From the NCBI RefSeq assembly GCF_000157895.3, contig NC_022663.1, positions 1,364,001 through 1,428,000 of the forward strand: DNA of 64,000 nt. Direction: 5' to 3'. The stretch comes from Mycobacterium kansasii ATCC 12478. Its GTDB lineage: Bacteria; Actinomycetota; Actinomycetes; Mycobacteriales; Mycobacteriaceae. The notes beneath the pieces were generated by a model. That model was not told where the DNA came from, did not search any database, and was given only the letters and a program-made list of their open reading frames with translations. Each line of letters starts with the position of its first letter. Within the stretch, counting starts at the first letter, position 1. The position numbers and the translations under genes were made by a program. This document shows, piece by piece, positions 33,239 through 41,708 of the stretch.

Positions 33239-35326
33239 GTGCCCGGTCGTGTCGAGATCGATGACGTCCAGCCCGTCGTCTCATGTGGCGCCTACCCCGC
33301 CAAGGCAGTGGTGGGCGAGGTGGTGCCGGTCAGCGCCTCAGTATGGCGCGAGGGACACGAAGCAGTGGCCGCGACCCTGGTCGTGCGCTACCTCGGCCCG
33401 CGTTATCCGCTGGTCAGTGACGTGCGCAGGGTCTCGGCGGTGCGGGCGCTGGAGTCCGAGGCGACGGCCAGGCCGGCCGAGCAACAGCGCGTCAAACCGC
33501 TGTTGTTCCCGATGACGATGGGCCAGGAGCCCTATGTCTTCCACGGCCAGTTCACCCCCGACAGCGCCGGATTGTGGACCTTCCGGGTCGACGGTTGGGG
33601 TGACCCGGTACACACCTGGCGTCATGGCCTGGTCGCCAAACTCGACGCCGGCCAAGGCGAAAAAGAATTGTCCAACGATTTGCTGATCGGCGCCGCGCTA
33701 CTCGAGCGCGCCGCCACCGGGGTGCCGCGCGCGCAACGCTGGCCACTGATGGAGGCAGCCGCGGCGTTGCGGAATCCCGGTGACCCGGTGACCCGCTCCG
33801 CACTGGCCCTGTCCCCGGAAATCGAGGACCTGCTCAAGACTTATCCGCTACGGGATCTGGTTACCCGCGGCGAACAGTTCGGCATCTGGGTCGACCGCCC
33901 GGTGGCCCGCTTCGGGGCGTGGTACGAGATGTTCCCGCGTTCCACCGGAGGTTGGGACGACGACGGCAAACCGGTACACGGCACGTTTGCCACCGCGGCG
34001 GCCGAACTGCCGCGCATCGCGCGGATGGGATTCGACGTGGTGTACCTGCCGCCGATTCATCCGATCGGCAAGGTGCACCGTAAGGGCCGCAACAACAACC
34101 CCACCGCCGCGCCCGGTGACGTGGGATCTCCGTGGGCGATCGGCAGCGACGAGGGCGGCCACGACGCCATCCACCCGGGCCTGGGCACCATCGACGATTT
34201 CGACGACTTCGTTGCCGCGGCGCGCGACCTGGGCATGGAGGTGGCCCTGGACCTCGCCCTGCAATGCGCGCCGGACCATCCGTGGGCACGTGAACACCGC
34301 AACTGGTTCACCCAGCTGCCGGACGGCACCATCGCCTACGCGGAGAACCCGCCGAAGAAGTATCAGGACATCTATCCACTCAACTTCGACAACGATCCCG
34401 CGGGACTCTACGACGAAGTGCTGCGCGTGGTACGACATTGGATCGACCACGGCGTCAAGTTCTTTCGAGTCGACAACCCGCACACCAAGCCACCCGACTT
34501 CTGGTCTTGGCTGATCGGTCAGGTAAAGACCATCCACCCCGACGTGTTGTTCTTGTCCGAGGCATTCACTCCGCCGGCCCGCCAGTACGGGCTGGCCAAA
34601 CTGGGCTTCACGCAGTCCTACAGTTACTTCACCTGGCGCACGTCCAAGTGGGAGCTCACCGAATTCGGTAATGAGATCGCCGAATTCGCCGATTTTCGCC
34701 GACCCAACCTCTTCGTCAACACCCCTGACATCCTGCACGCCGTCCTGCAACACAACGGCCCCGGCATGTTTGCCATCCGCGCGGTCCTGGCGGCCACCAT
34801 GGGTCCGGCCTGGGGCGTGTACTCCGGTTACGAGCTGTTCGAGCACCGGGCGGTGCGGGAAGGCAGCGAGGAATACCTGGACTCGGAAAAATACGAGCTG
34901 CGTCCCCGTGACTTCGCAGGCGCGCTTGCCGAAGGCAGGTCACTGGAGCCGTTCATCACGCAGCTCAACGCAATTCGGCGACTGCATCCCGCGCTGCAGC
35001 AGCTACGCACCATTCGTTTCCACCATGTCGACAACGAGGCGATGCTGGCCTACAGCAAGTTCGACCCGGCGACCGGAGACTGTGTCCTGGTGGTGGTCAC
35101 GCTCAACGCCCTCGGGCCCGAGGAAGCAACCCTGTGGCTGGACATGGCCGCGCTGGGTATGGAGCCCTATGAGCGGTTTTGGGTCCGCGACGAGATAACC
35201 GGCCAGGAATTCAATTGGGGGCAAGCAAATTATGTTCGCATCGACCCGGCGCAAGCAGTCGCCCACGTCATCAACATGCCACTCATTCCGGAGGAATCCC
35301 GAGTCACACTGCTGCGCAGGAGGTGA
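33239..35326 (+). CDS. glgE: Maltosyltransferase GlgE (GH13_3)
   Basis: GlgE transfers maltose from maltose 1-phosphate to alpha-1,4-glucan, an essential step in M. tuberculosis because the substrate is toxic. The GH13 core is clear: DVVYLPPIHPIG, FFRVDNPHTKPP with the nucleophile Asp (about residue 405), LFLSEAFTPP with the acid Glu, and FVNTPDILH. I chose GTG 33239 (PGRVEIDDVQPV) because GGAG ends 6 nt before it. M. tuberculosis GlgE starts about 12 residues earlier; here an in-frame TGA stands three codons before PGR, so the extension is closed. It is the Rv1327c orthologue, followed by glgB. Confidence 0.93.
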   Translation: MPGRVEIDDVQPVVSCGAYPAKAVVGEVVPVSASVWREGHEAVAATLVVRYLGPRYPLVSDVRRVSAVRALESEATARPAEQQRVKPLLFPMTMGQEPYVFHGQFTPDSAGLWTFRVDGWGDPVHTWRHGLVAKLDAGQGEKELSNDLLIGAALLERAATGVPRAQRWPLMEAAAALRNPGDPVTRSALALSPEIEDLLKTYPLRDLVTRGEQFGIWVDRPVARFGAWYEMFPRSTGGWDDDGKPVHGTFATAAAELPRIARMGFDVVYLPPIHPIGKVHRKGRNNNPTAAPGDVGSPWAIGSDEGGHDAIHPGLGTIDDFDDFVAAARDLGMEVALDLALQCAPDHPWAREHRNWFTQLPDGTIAYAENPPKKYQDIYPLNFDNDPAGLYDEVLRVVRHWIDHGVKFFRVDNPHTKPPDFWSWLIGQVKTIHPDVLFLSEAFTPPARQYGLAKLGFTQSYSYFTWRTSKWELTEFGNEIAEFADFRRPNLFVNTPDILHAVLQHNGPGMFAIRAVLAATMGPAWGVYSGYELFEHRAVREGSEEYLDSEKYELRPRDFAGALAEGRSLEPFITQLNAIRRLHPALQQLRTIRFHHVDNEAMLAYSKFDPATGDCVLVVVTLNALGPEEATLWLDMAALGMEPYERFWVRDEITGQEFNWGQANYVRIDPAQAVAHVINMPLIPEESRVTLLRRR

Positions 35327-35331
35327 GCGAC

Positions 35332-37539
35332 GTGAGCCGATCCAATAGCCGAACCGATCAACTGCCCGGAACACACTTGGCGCCCGACCCCGCCGAGCTG
35401 GCGCGCCTGGTGGCCGGCGCCCACCACAACCCGCACAGCATCCTGGGCGCCCACGAATACGGCGACCACACGGTCATCCGGGCATTTCGTCCGCACGCGG
35501 CCAGCGTCGTCGCGCTCGTCGGTGACGACCAATTGCCGATGCAGCACATCGACGCCGGGCTGTTCGCGGTGGCGCTGCCCTTCGTCAACTTGATCGACTA
35601 CCGGTTGCAGGTCAGCTACGAGGGCGCAGACCCCTATACGGTCGCCGACGCTTACCGCTTTCTGCCCACCCTGGGTGAGGTCGACCTCCATCTGTTCGCC
35701 GAGGGCCGCCACGAGCGACTCTGGGAAGTCCTTGGCGCTCATCCCCGCTCGTTCACCACGGCCGACGGTGACGTGGAGGGTGTGTCGTTTGCGGTGTGGG
35801 CACCCAATGCCAAGGGCGTCAGCCTGATCGGTGATTTCAACGGCTGGACCGGAAACGACGCGCCCATGCGCGTGCTGGGTTCCTCGGGAGTGTGGGAGTT
35901 GTTCTGGCCAGGTTTCCCGGCCGACGGCCTCTACAAGTTCCGGGTGCACGGCGCCGACGGCGTCGTGACCGATCGGGCCGACCCGTTCGCTTTCGGCGCC
36001 GAGGTGCCGCCCCAGACGGCATCGCGCGTGACGGTGAGTAACTACACCTGGGGCGACGCCGACTGGATGACTGGGCGTGCCCAGCGCAATCCGGTGTTCG
36101 AGCCGATGAGCACCTACGAAGTCCACCTGGGTTCCTGGCGTCCCGGGCTGAGCTACCGCCAGCTCGCCCGTGAACTGACCGATTACGTGGTGGAACATGG
36201 GTTCACCCATGTGGAGCTACTGCCCGTGGCCGAGCACCCCTTCGCCGGATCCTGGGGATACCAGGTCACGTCGTACTACGCGCCGACTTCACGTTTCGGC
36301 ACCCCCGACGATTTCCGGGCGCTGGTCGACGCCCTTCACCAAGCCGGCATCGGGGTCATCGTGGACTGGGTGCCGGCCCACTTCCCAAAGGACGCCTGGG
36401 CGCTCGGACGCTTCGACGGCACTGCCCTCTATGAGCATTCCGACCCCAAACGTGGCGAGCAACTAGACTGGGGCACTTACGTTTTCGACTTCGGCCGTCC
36501 GGAGGTACGAAACTTTCTGGTAGCCAACGCGTTGTACTGGCTGCAGGAGTTTCACGTCGACGGCCTGCGGGTGGACGCGGTGGCATCGATGCTCTACCTG
36601 GATTACTCGCGTCCCGAGGGCGGCTGGACCCCCAACATCTACGGCGGGCGGGAGAACCTGGAGGCGGTGCAGTTCCTGCAGGAGATGAACGCCACCGCGC
36701 ACCGGGTAGCGCCGGGCATTGTCACCATCGCCGAGGAGTCGACGTCGTGGCCGGGGGTGACGAGACCGACGAGCCTTGGCGGCCTTGGCTTTTCGATGAA
36801 ATGGAACATGGGCTGGATGCACGACACGCTCGACTACATTCGTCGCGACCCGGTCTATCGCAGCTTTCATCACCATGAGATGACGTTCTCGATGCTGTAT
36901 GCGTTCAGCGAGAACTACGTGCTGCCACTCAGCCATGACGAGGTGGTGCACGGCAAGGGGACGCTGTGGGGCCGGATGCCGGGTAACAACCACATGAAGG
37001 CCGCCGGGCTTCGCAGTCTGCTCGCCTACCAGTGGGCGCACCCGGGCAAACAACTGCTGTTCATGGGCCAGGAATTCGGCCAGCGTGCCGAATGGTCCGA
37101 GCAAAACGGTCTGGACTGGTTCCAGCTCGACGAACAAGGCTTCTCGAACGGAATCCTGCGTCTGGTGCGCGACATCAACGACATCTACCGCAACCACCCG
37201 GCACTGTGGAGCCAGGACACCGTTCCGGCGGGCTATTCCTGGATCGACGCCAACGATTCGGCCAACAACGTCTTGAGCTTCCTGCGCTACGGCAACGACG
37301 GCTCCGTGATGGCCTGCGTGTTCAACTTCGCGGGCACCGAGCACGGCGGCTACCGGCTCGGCCTCCCGGCGGCGGGCCGCTGGCGCGAGGTCCTCAACAC
37401 AGACGCGACCGACTACAACGGGACCGGAGTGGGCAACCTCGGGGGCGTCGACGCCACCGACGACCCGTGGCATGGCCGCCCCGCATCGGCGGTGCTGGTG
37501 CTGCCGCCGACGTCGGCGTTATGGCTGGAGCCGGCCTAG
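35332..37539 (+). CDS. glgB: 1,4-alpha-glucan branching enzyme (GH13_9)
   Basis: A 735-residue branching enzyme making alpha-1,6 links. It has an N-terminal CBM48-like region (FAVWAPNAKGVSLIGDFNGW), the GH13 core with VELLPVAEHPF, GLRVDAVASMLYLDYSR holding the nucleophile Asp (about residue 410), IAEESTSWPGV holding the acid Glu (about 465) and LPLSHDEVVHGK. The start GTG 35332 has AGGAGG 8 nt upstream and lies 5 nt after glgE. Together glgE and glgB build the glucan that GlgP degrades. It is the Rv1326c orthologue. Confidence 0.96.
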   Translation: MSRSNSRTDQLPGTHLAPDPAELARLVAGAHHNPHSILGAHEYGDHTVIRAFRPHAASVVALVGDDQLPMQHIDAGLFAVALPFVNLIDYRLQVSYEGADPYTVADAYRFLPTLGEVDLHLFAEGRHERLWEVLGAHPRSFTTADGDVEGVSFAVWAPNAKGVSLIGDFNGWTGNDAPMRVLGSSGVWELFWPGFPADGLYKFRVHGADGVVTDRADPFAFGAEVPPQTASRVTVSNYTWGDADWMTGRAQRNPVFEPMSTYEVHLGSWRPGLSYRQLARELTDYVVEHGFTHVELLPVAEHPFAGSWGYQVTSYYAPTSRFGTPDDFRALVDALHQAGIGVIVDWVPAHFPKDAWALGRFDGTALYEHSDPKRGEQLDWGTYVFDFGRPEVRNFLVANALYWLQEFHVDGLRVDAVASMLYLDYSRPEGGWTPNIYGGRENLEAVQFLQEMNATAHRVAPGIVTIAEESTSWPGVTRPTSLGGLGFSMKWNMGWMHDTLDYIRRDPVYRSFHHHEMTFSMLYAFSENYVLPLSHDEVVHGKGTLWGRMPGNNHMKAAGLRSLLAYQWAHPGKQLLFMGQEFGQRAEWSEQNGLDWFQLDEQGFSNGILRLVRDINDIYRNHPALWSQDTVPAGYSWIDANDSANNVLSFLRYGNDGSVMACVFNFAGTEHGGYRLGLPAAGRWREVLNTDATDYNGTGVGNLGGVDATDDPWHGRPASAVLVLPPTSALWLEPA

Positions 37540-37582
37540 CGCGAGCAGTCGCCAATCTGCTCGGCCCACCACTCAGTACCGC

Positions 37583-38497
37583 TCAGTACAGGGCGTTGGC
37601 AAGATTGCGCCGACCGGCGATGACTTCGGGGTCGGCAGGGTCGAACAGCTCGAACAGCTCGATCAGCCGAGTGCGCACCCTCGTGCGCTCATCGCCAGCA
37701 GTGCTGCGCACCAAGGCAACCAGACGATCGAACGCCCCGGTGACATCCTGGTTGAGGATTTGCACGTCGGCAGCCGCGAAGGCAGCCTCGATGTCATCGG
37801 GCGCGGCGTCGGCGACCAGGACCGCATCCGGCCGCTGTGCGGTTGCGCGGGTGAGGAAGTCGATCTGCCGGATCGCCGCCTTCGCTTCGACATTGCCCGG
37901 CTCGGCGTCCAGAATCGCTTGATAAGATTTCTTGGCCGCCTCGAAGTCACCGGCCTCGAGTTCCGCGCGGGCCTGCGCCACCGCCGGATCGACCTCGGTA
38001 AACTCTCCCGAACCCGTTGGGCCCCTGAGCTTTCCGGCTGTCGCCGATAACAGCGAGTCGAGCCAGCGTCGTAGCTGATCGGCGGGCTGAGGTCCTTGGA
38101 AGCTCGAGATCGGTTGCGCCGCAGCCAGTGCCACCACGGTCGGGACCGCCTGTACGCCGAATATCTGAGCCACTCTGGGCGCAACGTCGACGTTGACCGT
38201 CGCCAGCTGCCAGGTGCCCTGATCGGCTGCGGCCAGGCCAGACAACGTATCGAGCAGATCAACGCACACGTCGCTGCGCGGTGACCACAGCAGCACCACG
38301 ACGGGCACCTCATCGGAGCGGGCGATCACCTCGTCTTCGAAATTGGTTTCGGTGATCTCGACCGCACCGGGCTGAGCCGAAGGTGTCCGGCCGGCAGCCC
38401 CGGCTGTTGCAGCGTTTTGTTGAGCTCGTTGTTTGAGACCGGAAAGGTCGACCGCACCGGCCATGGCAGGCCCGATCGGAGGTCGGGGACGTGTCAC
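37583..38497 (-). CDS. Thioredoxin-fold protein without CxxC, TPR-like C-terminus (Rv1324)
   Basis: This 304-residue protein has a thioredoxin-like domain (about residues 45-155: VPVVVLLWSPRSDVCVDLLD, VNVDVAPRVAQIFGVQAVPT with the cis-Pro). The usual CxxC is SPRSDVC, leaving one Cys, so classical disulfide exchange is unlikely. The C-terminal half is helical and TPR-like (AQARAELEAGDFEAAKKSYQ), as in E. coli CnoX/YbbN, which protects proteins for chaperones. It starts at GTG 38497 and is the Rv1324 orthologue. The PE_PGRS gene found beside it in M. tuberculosis is absent. Confidence 0.9.
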   Translation of the reverse strand: MTRPRPPIGPAMAGAVDLSGLKQRAQQNAATAGAAGRTPSAQPGAVEITETNFEDEVIARSDEVPVVVLLWSPRSDVCVDLLDTLSGLAAADQGTWQLATVNVDVAPRVAQIFGVQAVPTVVALAAAQPISSFQGPQPADQLRRWLDSLLSATAGKLRGPTGSGEFTEVDPAVAQARAELEAGDFEAAKKSYQAILDAEPGNVEAKAAIRQIDFLTRATAQRPDAVLVADAAPDDIEAAFAAADVQILNQDVTGAFDRLVALVRSTAGDERTRVRTRLIELFELFDPADPEVIAGRRNLANALY

Positions 38498-38673
38498 GTC
38501 ATCAAGTCTGTCACGCCGGGGTCGCACACCGTACAGCCGGTGGCGGCGACCGTCATCCGACGGCGGAAATCATCACCGAAGAGTGGCCTGAGCGGTCGCG
38601 GCCACGATATATGACGAAAATCACATCGGCACCCGACGAACGGATCCCAGCAACGTCGCCGCGCCTGTCGGCG

Positions 38674-39867
38674 CTAGCCGGCCCGCAAGATCAGCGCGTC
38701 ACCCTGGCCACCCGCACCACACAGGGCCGCAACGCCGTAACCGGAGCCGCGACGGGCCAGTTCGAGTGCCACGTGCAGCGTGATGCGCGCGCCCGACATC
38801 CCGATGGGATGACCGACGGCAATCGCGCCACCGTTGACATTGACGATCTCGGGATCAACCCCCAGCTCTCTCGTCGAAGCCAGCGCGACCGCGGCGAACG
38901 CCTCGTTGATCTCGATGACGTCGAGCTGGTCGACCGAGATGCCCTCACGCTGGAGCGCCTTTTTGATCGCGTTGGCCGGTTGCGACTGCAACGTCGAATC
39001 CGGGCCGGCCACGACTCCATGCGCGCCGATCTCGGCCAGCCACGAAACTCCCAGCTCCTGGGCCTTTTCTTTGCCCATCACCACGACCGCGCAGGCGCCG
39101 TCCGAGATCTGCGAGGCCGAGCCCGCGGTGATGGTGCCGTCCTTGCGAAACGCCGGCTTGAGACCGCCCAACGAATCGGCGGTCGTATTGGCCCGGATCC
39201 CTTCGTCTTCGCTGAACTGCAGTGGATCGCCTTTGCGCTGCGGAATACTCACCGGCACCACTTCGTCGGCGAACACCCCGTCCTTCCATGCAGCGGCCGC
39301 TTTCTGGTGTGACTGCGCCGCGTACTCGTCCTGCTCAGCGCGGGTGAACTTGTCGACGTCGTTGCGTTGCTCGGTGAGCGCGCCCATGGGCTGATCGGTG
39401 AAAACGTCGTGCAGACCGTCGTAGGCCATGTGGTCGAGAACCGTGACGTCGCCGTACTTGTAGCCGGCCCGGCTGTCCATCAGCAGATGCGGGGCCTTCG
39501 TCATCGACTCCTGACCCCCGGCAACCACCACGTCGAATTCTCCAGCACGAATCAGCTGGTCAGCAAGCGCGATGGCGTCGATGCCGGACAGACACATCTT
39601 GTTGATGGTCAGCGCCGGCACATCCCAGCCGATGCCCGCCGCAACCGCCGCCTGCCGTGCGGGCATCTGTCCCGCACCCGCGGTGAGCACCTGGCCCATG
39701 ATCACGTACTCGACTAGAGATGCCGGATTTTCCACACCTGGGAACGCTTTTTCCAGGGCAGCCCTGATGGCGATGGCGCCCAGGTCACTGGCGCTGAAAT
39801 CCTTCAGCGAACCCATCAACTTACCGATGGGCGTCCGGGCTCCAGCAACGATCACCGACGTCGTCAT
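38674..39867 (-). CDS. fadA4: Acetyl-CoA acetyltransferase
   Basis: A 397-residue thiolase with the nucleophile Cys in INKMCLSGIDAIAL (about residue 93), GHPIGMSGARI with the active His (about 352) and LCGAGGQGDA with the second Cys (about 382). It condenses or cleaves acetoacetyl-CoA. It is the Rv1323 orthologue and diverges from the methylmalonyl-CoA epimerase gene with about 80 bp between the starts, an arrangement conserved in mycobacteria and linking acetyl-CoA and propionyl-CoA use. Confidence 0.95.
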   Translation of the reverse strand: MTTSVIVAGARTPIGKLMGSLKDFSASDLGAIAIRAALEKAFPGVENPASLVEYVIMGQVLTAGAGQMPARQAAVAAGIGWDVPALTINKMCLSGIDAIALADQLIRAGEFDVVVAGGQESMTKAPHLLMDSRAGYKYGDVTVLDHMAYDGLHDVFTDQPMGALTEQRNDVDKFTRAEQDEYAAQSHQKAAAAWKDGVFADEVVPVSIPQRKGDPLQFSEDEGIRANTTADSLGGLKPAFRKDGTITAGSASQISDGACAVVVMGKEKAQELGVSWLAEIGAHGVVAGPDSTLQSQPANAIKKALQREGISVDQLDVIEINEAFAAVALASTRELGVDPEIVNVNGGAIAVGHPIGMSGARITLHVALELARRGSGYGVAALCGAGGQGDALILRAG

Positions 39868-39949
39868 GACTACCTCCTAAGAGCGTGGGAACGGCCGATC
39901 CAGCCAACCCGGAGAAGCAGATTCTTTCCCATGAGGTTACCGTTGTGTT

Positions 39950-40405
39950 ATGACCACCGATCAAGTTGACGCCCGTCAGGTTGTGGCCACCTCCTTGGTG
40001 ACCGGGCTGGATCACGTCGGCATCGCCGTCGCCGATCTGGACGCGGCGATCGAGTGGTACCACGAACACCTCGGCATGATCCTGGTGCACGAGGAGCTTA
40101 ATGACGACCAGGGAATCCGCGAAGCCATGCTTGCGGTGCCGGGCTCCACAGCCCAGATTCAATTGATGGCCCCGATGGATGAATCGTCGGCGATCGCAAA
40201 GTTTCTGCAAAAGCGCGGACCGGGCATCCAGCAGTTCGCGTGCCGGGTCGCCGATCTTGACGCCCTCAGCCGCCGACTGCGCTCGCAGGGCGTCCGTTTG
40301 GTGTACGAGGCTCCCCGGCGTGGCACGGCGAATTCCCGAATCAACTTCATCCATCCCAAGGACGCCGGCGGCGTGCTGATCGAACTGGTCGAGCCTGCTC
40401 GCTGA
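39950..40405 (+). CDS. mce: Methylmalonyl-CoA epimerase
   Basis: This 151-residue VOC-fold enzyme interconverts (2R)- and (2S)-methylmalonyl-CoA in propionate metabolism. It has LDHVGIAVADLDAAIEWYHE (metal His), IQQFACRVADLDALSRRL and ending HPKDAGGVLIELVEP (metal Glu), the full epimerase pattern. It is the Rv1322A orthologue. The product feeds B12-dependent methylmalonyl-CoA mutase; an adenosyltransferase for B12 is encoded 14 kb away in this window. Confidence 0.92.
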   Translation: MTTDQVDARQVVATSLVTGLDHVGIAVADLDAAIEWYHEHLGMILVHEELNDDQGIREAMLAVPGSTAQIQLMAPMDESSAIAKFLQKRGPGIQQFACRVADLDALSRRLRSQGVRLVYEAPRRGTANSRINFIHPKDAGGVLIELVEPAR

Positions 40406-40414
40406 GCGCCGGAG

Positions 40415-40708
40415 CTAAGACCACTTACGGGTCGGTCCACGAGTCGAACGGTTAGCCCAACATGGGGTGTGCCAGTGCCGGCGGTCTTCGACAGCTTCCG
40501 GTTTTTCAGCGGGCCATACCACTACATGCGCAGTTCCCGAACGGATTTCGTGATCGCACCCGGGACACCGGTAGGTTTTGAGGGCACGCGCAGCCGCGAT
40601 CGCACGGACTTCGTAGTCGTAGCCATCCGGCCCGGTCTCGACCCGGCGCGGGATCGGCGACGGCGCGACCGGCTGCTGCCGAATCGGACGACTACGACGG
40701 CGAGCCAT
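40415..40708 (-). CDS. Small zinc-ribbon protein (Rv1322 family)
   Basis: A 97-residue basic protein with a probable zinc site: YRCPGCDHEI (about residue 47) and RHWHTPCW (about 80) supply Cys and His ligands. The N-terminus is Arg-rich. Homologues next to nucS are conserved in mycobacteria, and no function is established. It is 2 nt downstream of nucS on the same strand, so both are expressed together. Confidence 0.87.
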   Translation of the reverse strand: MARRRSRPIRQQPVAPSPIPRRVETGPDGYDYEVRAIAAARALKTYRCPGCDHEIRSGTAHVVVWPAEKPEAVEDRRHWHTPCWANRSTRGPTRKWS

Positions 40709-40710
40709 TG

Positions 40711-41391
40711 TCAGAACAGCCGGTACTCGTCATTGTCCATACCGCGCATCTTGTCGTAATCCAGTGTGAGGCAACGGATGCCGCGGTCAGTAGCCAAGGT
40801 GCGGGCCTGCGGCTTGATCTGTTGAGCGGCGAACACACCCTTGACCGGCGCGAGAACGCTGTCGCGATTGAGCAACTCGAGATATCGGGTGAGCTGCTCC
40901 ACCCCGTCGATCTCGCCGCGCCGCTTGATCTCCACTGCCACGCAGCCGCCACGTTCGTCGCGGCACAGCAGATCGACCGGCCCGATCGCGGTCATGTACT
41001 CGCGACGGATCAGCGTGTAGCCCTCACCCAGGAGTTGAACGTGCTCGGCGAGCAATGCCTGCAAATGGGCCTCGACGCCGTCCTTCACCAGTCCGGGGTC
41101 GACACCCAACTCGTGACTCGAGTCGTGTTCGATCTCTTCGACGGTGATGCGCAACTGTTCGCCGGACTTGTTGGTGACCACCCACACCGGTGATTGCGGG
41201 CCCGATTCCTCGGTCAGCCAGCAGGGGGGACTCATCCAGTTCAAGGGTTTGTAGGCGCGGTCGTCGGCGTGCACGCTGACCGACCCGTCGGCCTTGAACA
41301 ACAGCAACCGGCGCGCGGACGGCAGATGCGCAGTAAGCCGGCCGACGTAGTCGACCGTGCATTGGGCAATGACGAGACGCACCCGACTCAC
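40711..41391 (-). CDS. nucS: Mismatch-specific endonuclease NucS/EndoMS
   Basis: This 226-residue nuclease is the core of the mycobacterial non-canonical mismatch repair (these bacteria lack MutS/MutL). The N-terminal half is a DNA-binding beta domain (SRVRLVIAQCTVDYVGRL). The C-terminal RecB-like nuclease has GPVDLLCRDERGGCVAVEIK with the catalytic D-ExK (about residues 158-176) and the QLTRYLELLNRD helix. The GTG at 41391 matches the family start. It is the Rv1321 orthologue. Confidence 0.96.
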   Translation of the reverse strand: MSRVRLVIAQCTVDYVGRLTAHLPSARRLLLFKADGSVSVHADDRAYKPLNWMSPPCWLTEESGPQSPVWVVTNKSGEQLRITVEEIEHDSSHELGVDPGLVKDGVEAHLQALLAEHVQLLGEGYTLIRREYMTAIGPVDLLCRDERGGCVAVEIKRRGEIDGVEQLTRYLELLNRDSVLAPVKGVFAAQQIKPQARTLATDRGIRCLTLDYDKMRGMDNDEYRLF

Positions 41392-41708
41392 CTTAGCCTC
41401 GGCCTTGCATCGGGTCACGGATTGGCCTGTGTGGATGCTGTTTTCGAAGATGCGACTTGTCCGGCCGGTGTCGGCGGCTTGGATGGGGCCGTCCTGGATG
41501 GTGATGGATCAGTGCAACGTCGCGGTCTCGCAGCGGGCGTTTTCGGGTTGCTCTGCCGGAAAATGCCTCTTCCGCAGATGCGCAGCGAAACTCAGACAAT
41601 TCGATGCTGCGCTGCGGGACAGGATCTTTCGGCTATCGACAGCCATTACCGACACACTTCCGCGGAAAATCAGTCAGAGCCGGTCCGACAACTTAGGCTG
41701 TTGCCACG
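41392..41708. other. Divergent intergenic region nucS / cyclase
   Basis: About 317 bp between divergent nucS and the first adenylate cyclase gene. I see no gene. The last bases before the cyclase ATG (TAGGCTGTTGCCACG) resemble those before the second cyclase (TAGACTGACGCCACA), which probably mark matching -10 elements. The nucS promoter also lies here. Confidence 0.5.

Noticed and set aside
37583..38497. Loss of CxxC as a sign of a broken thioredoxin
   Set aside because: The M. tuberculosis orthologue also lacks it, so it is a family trait.
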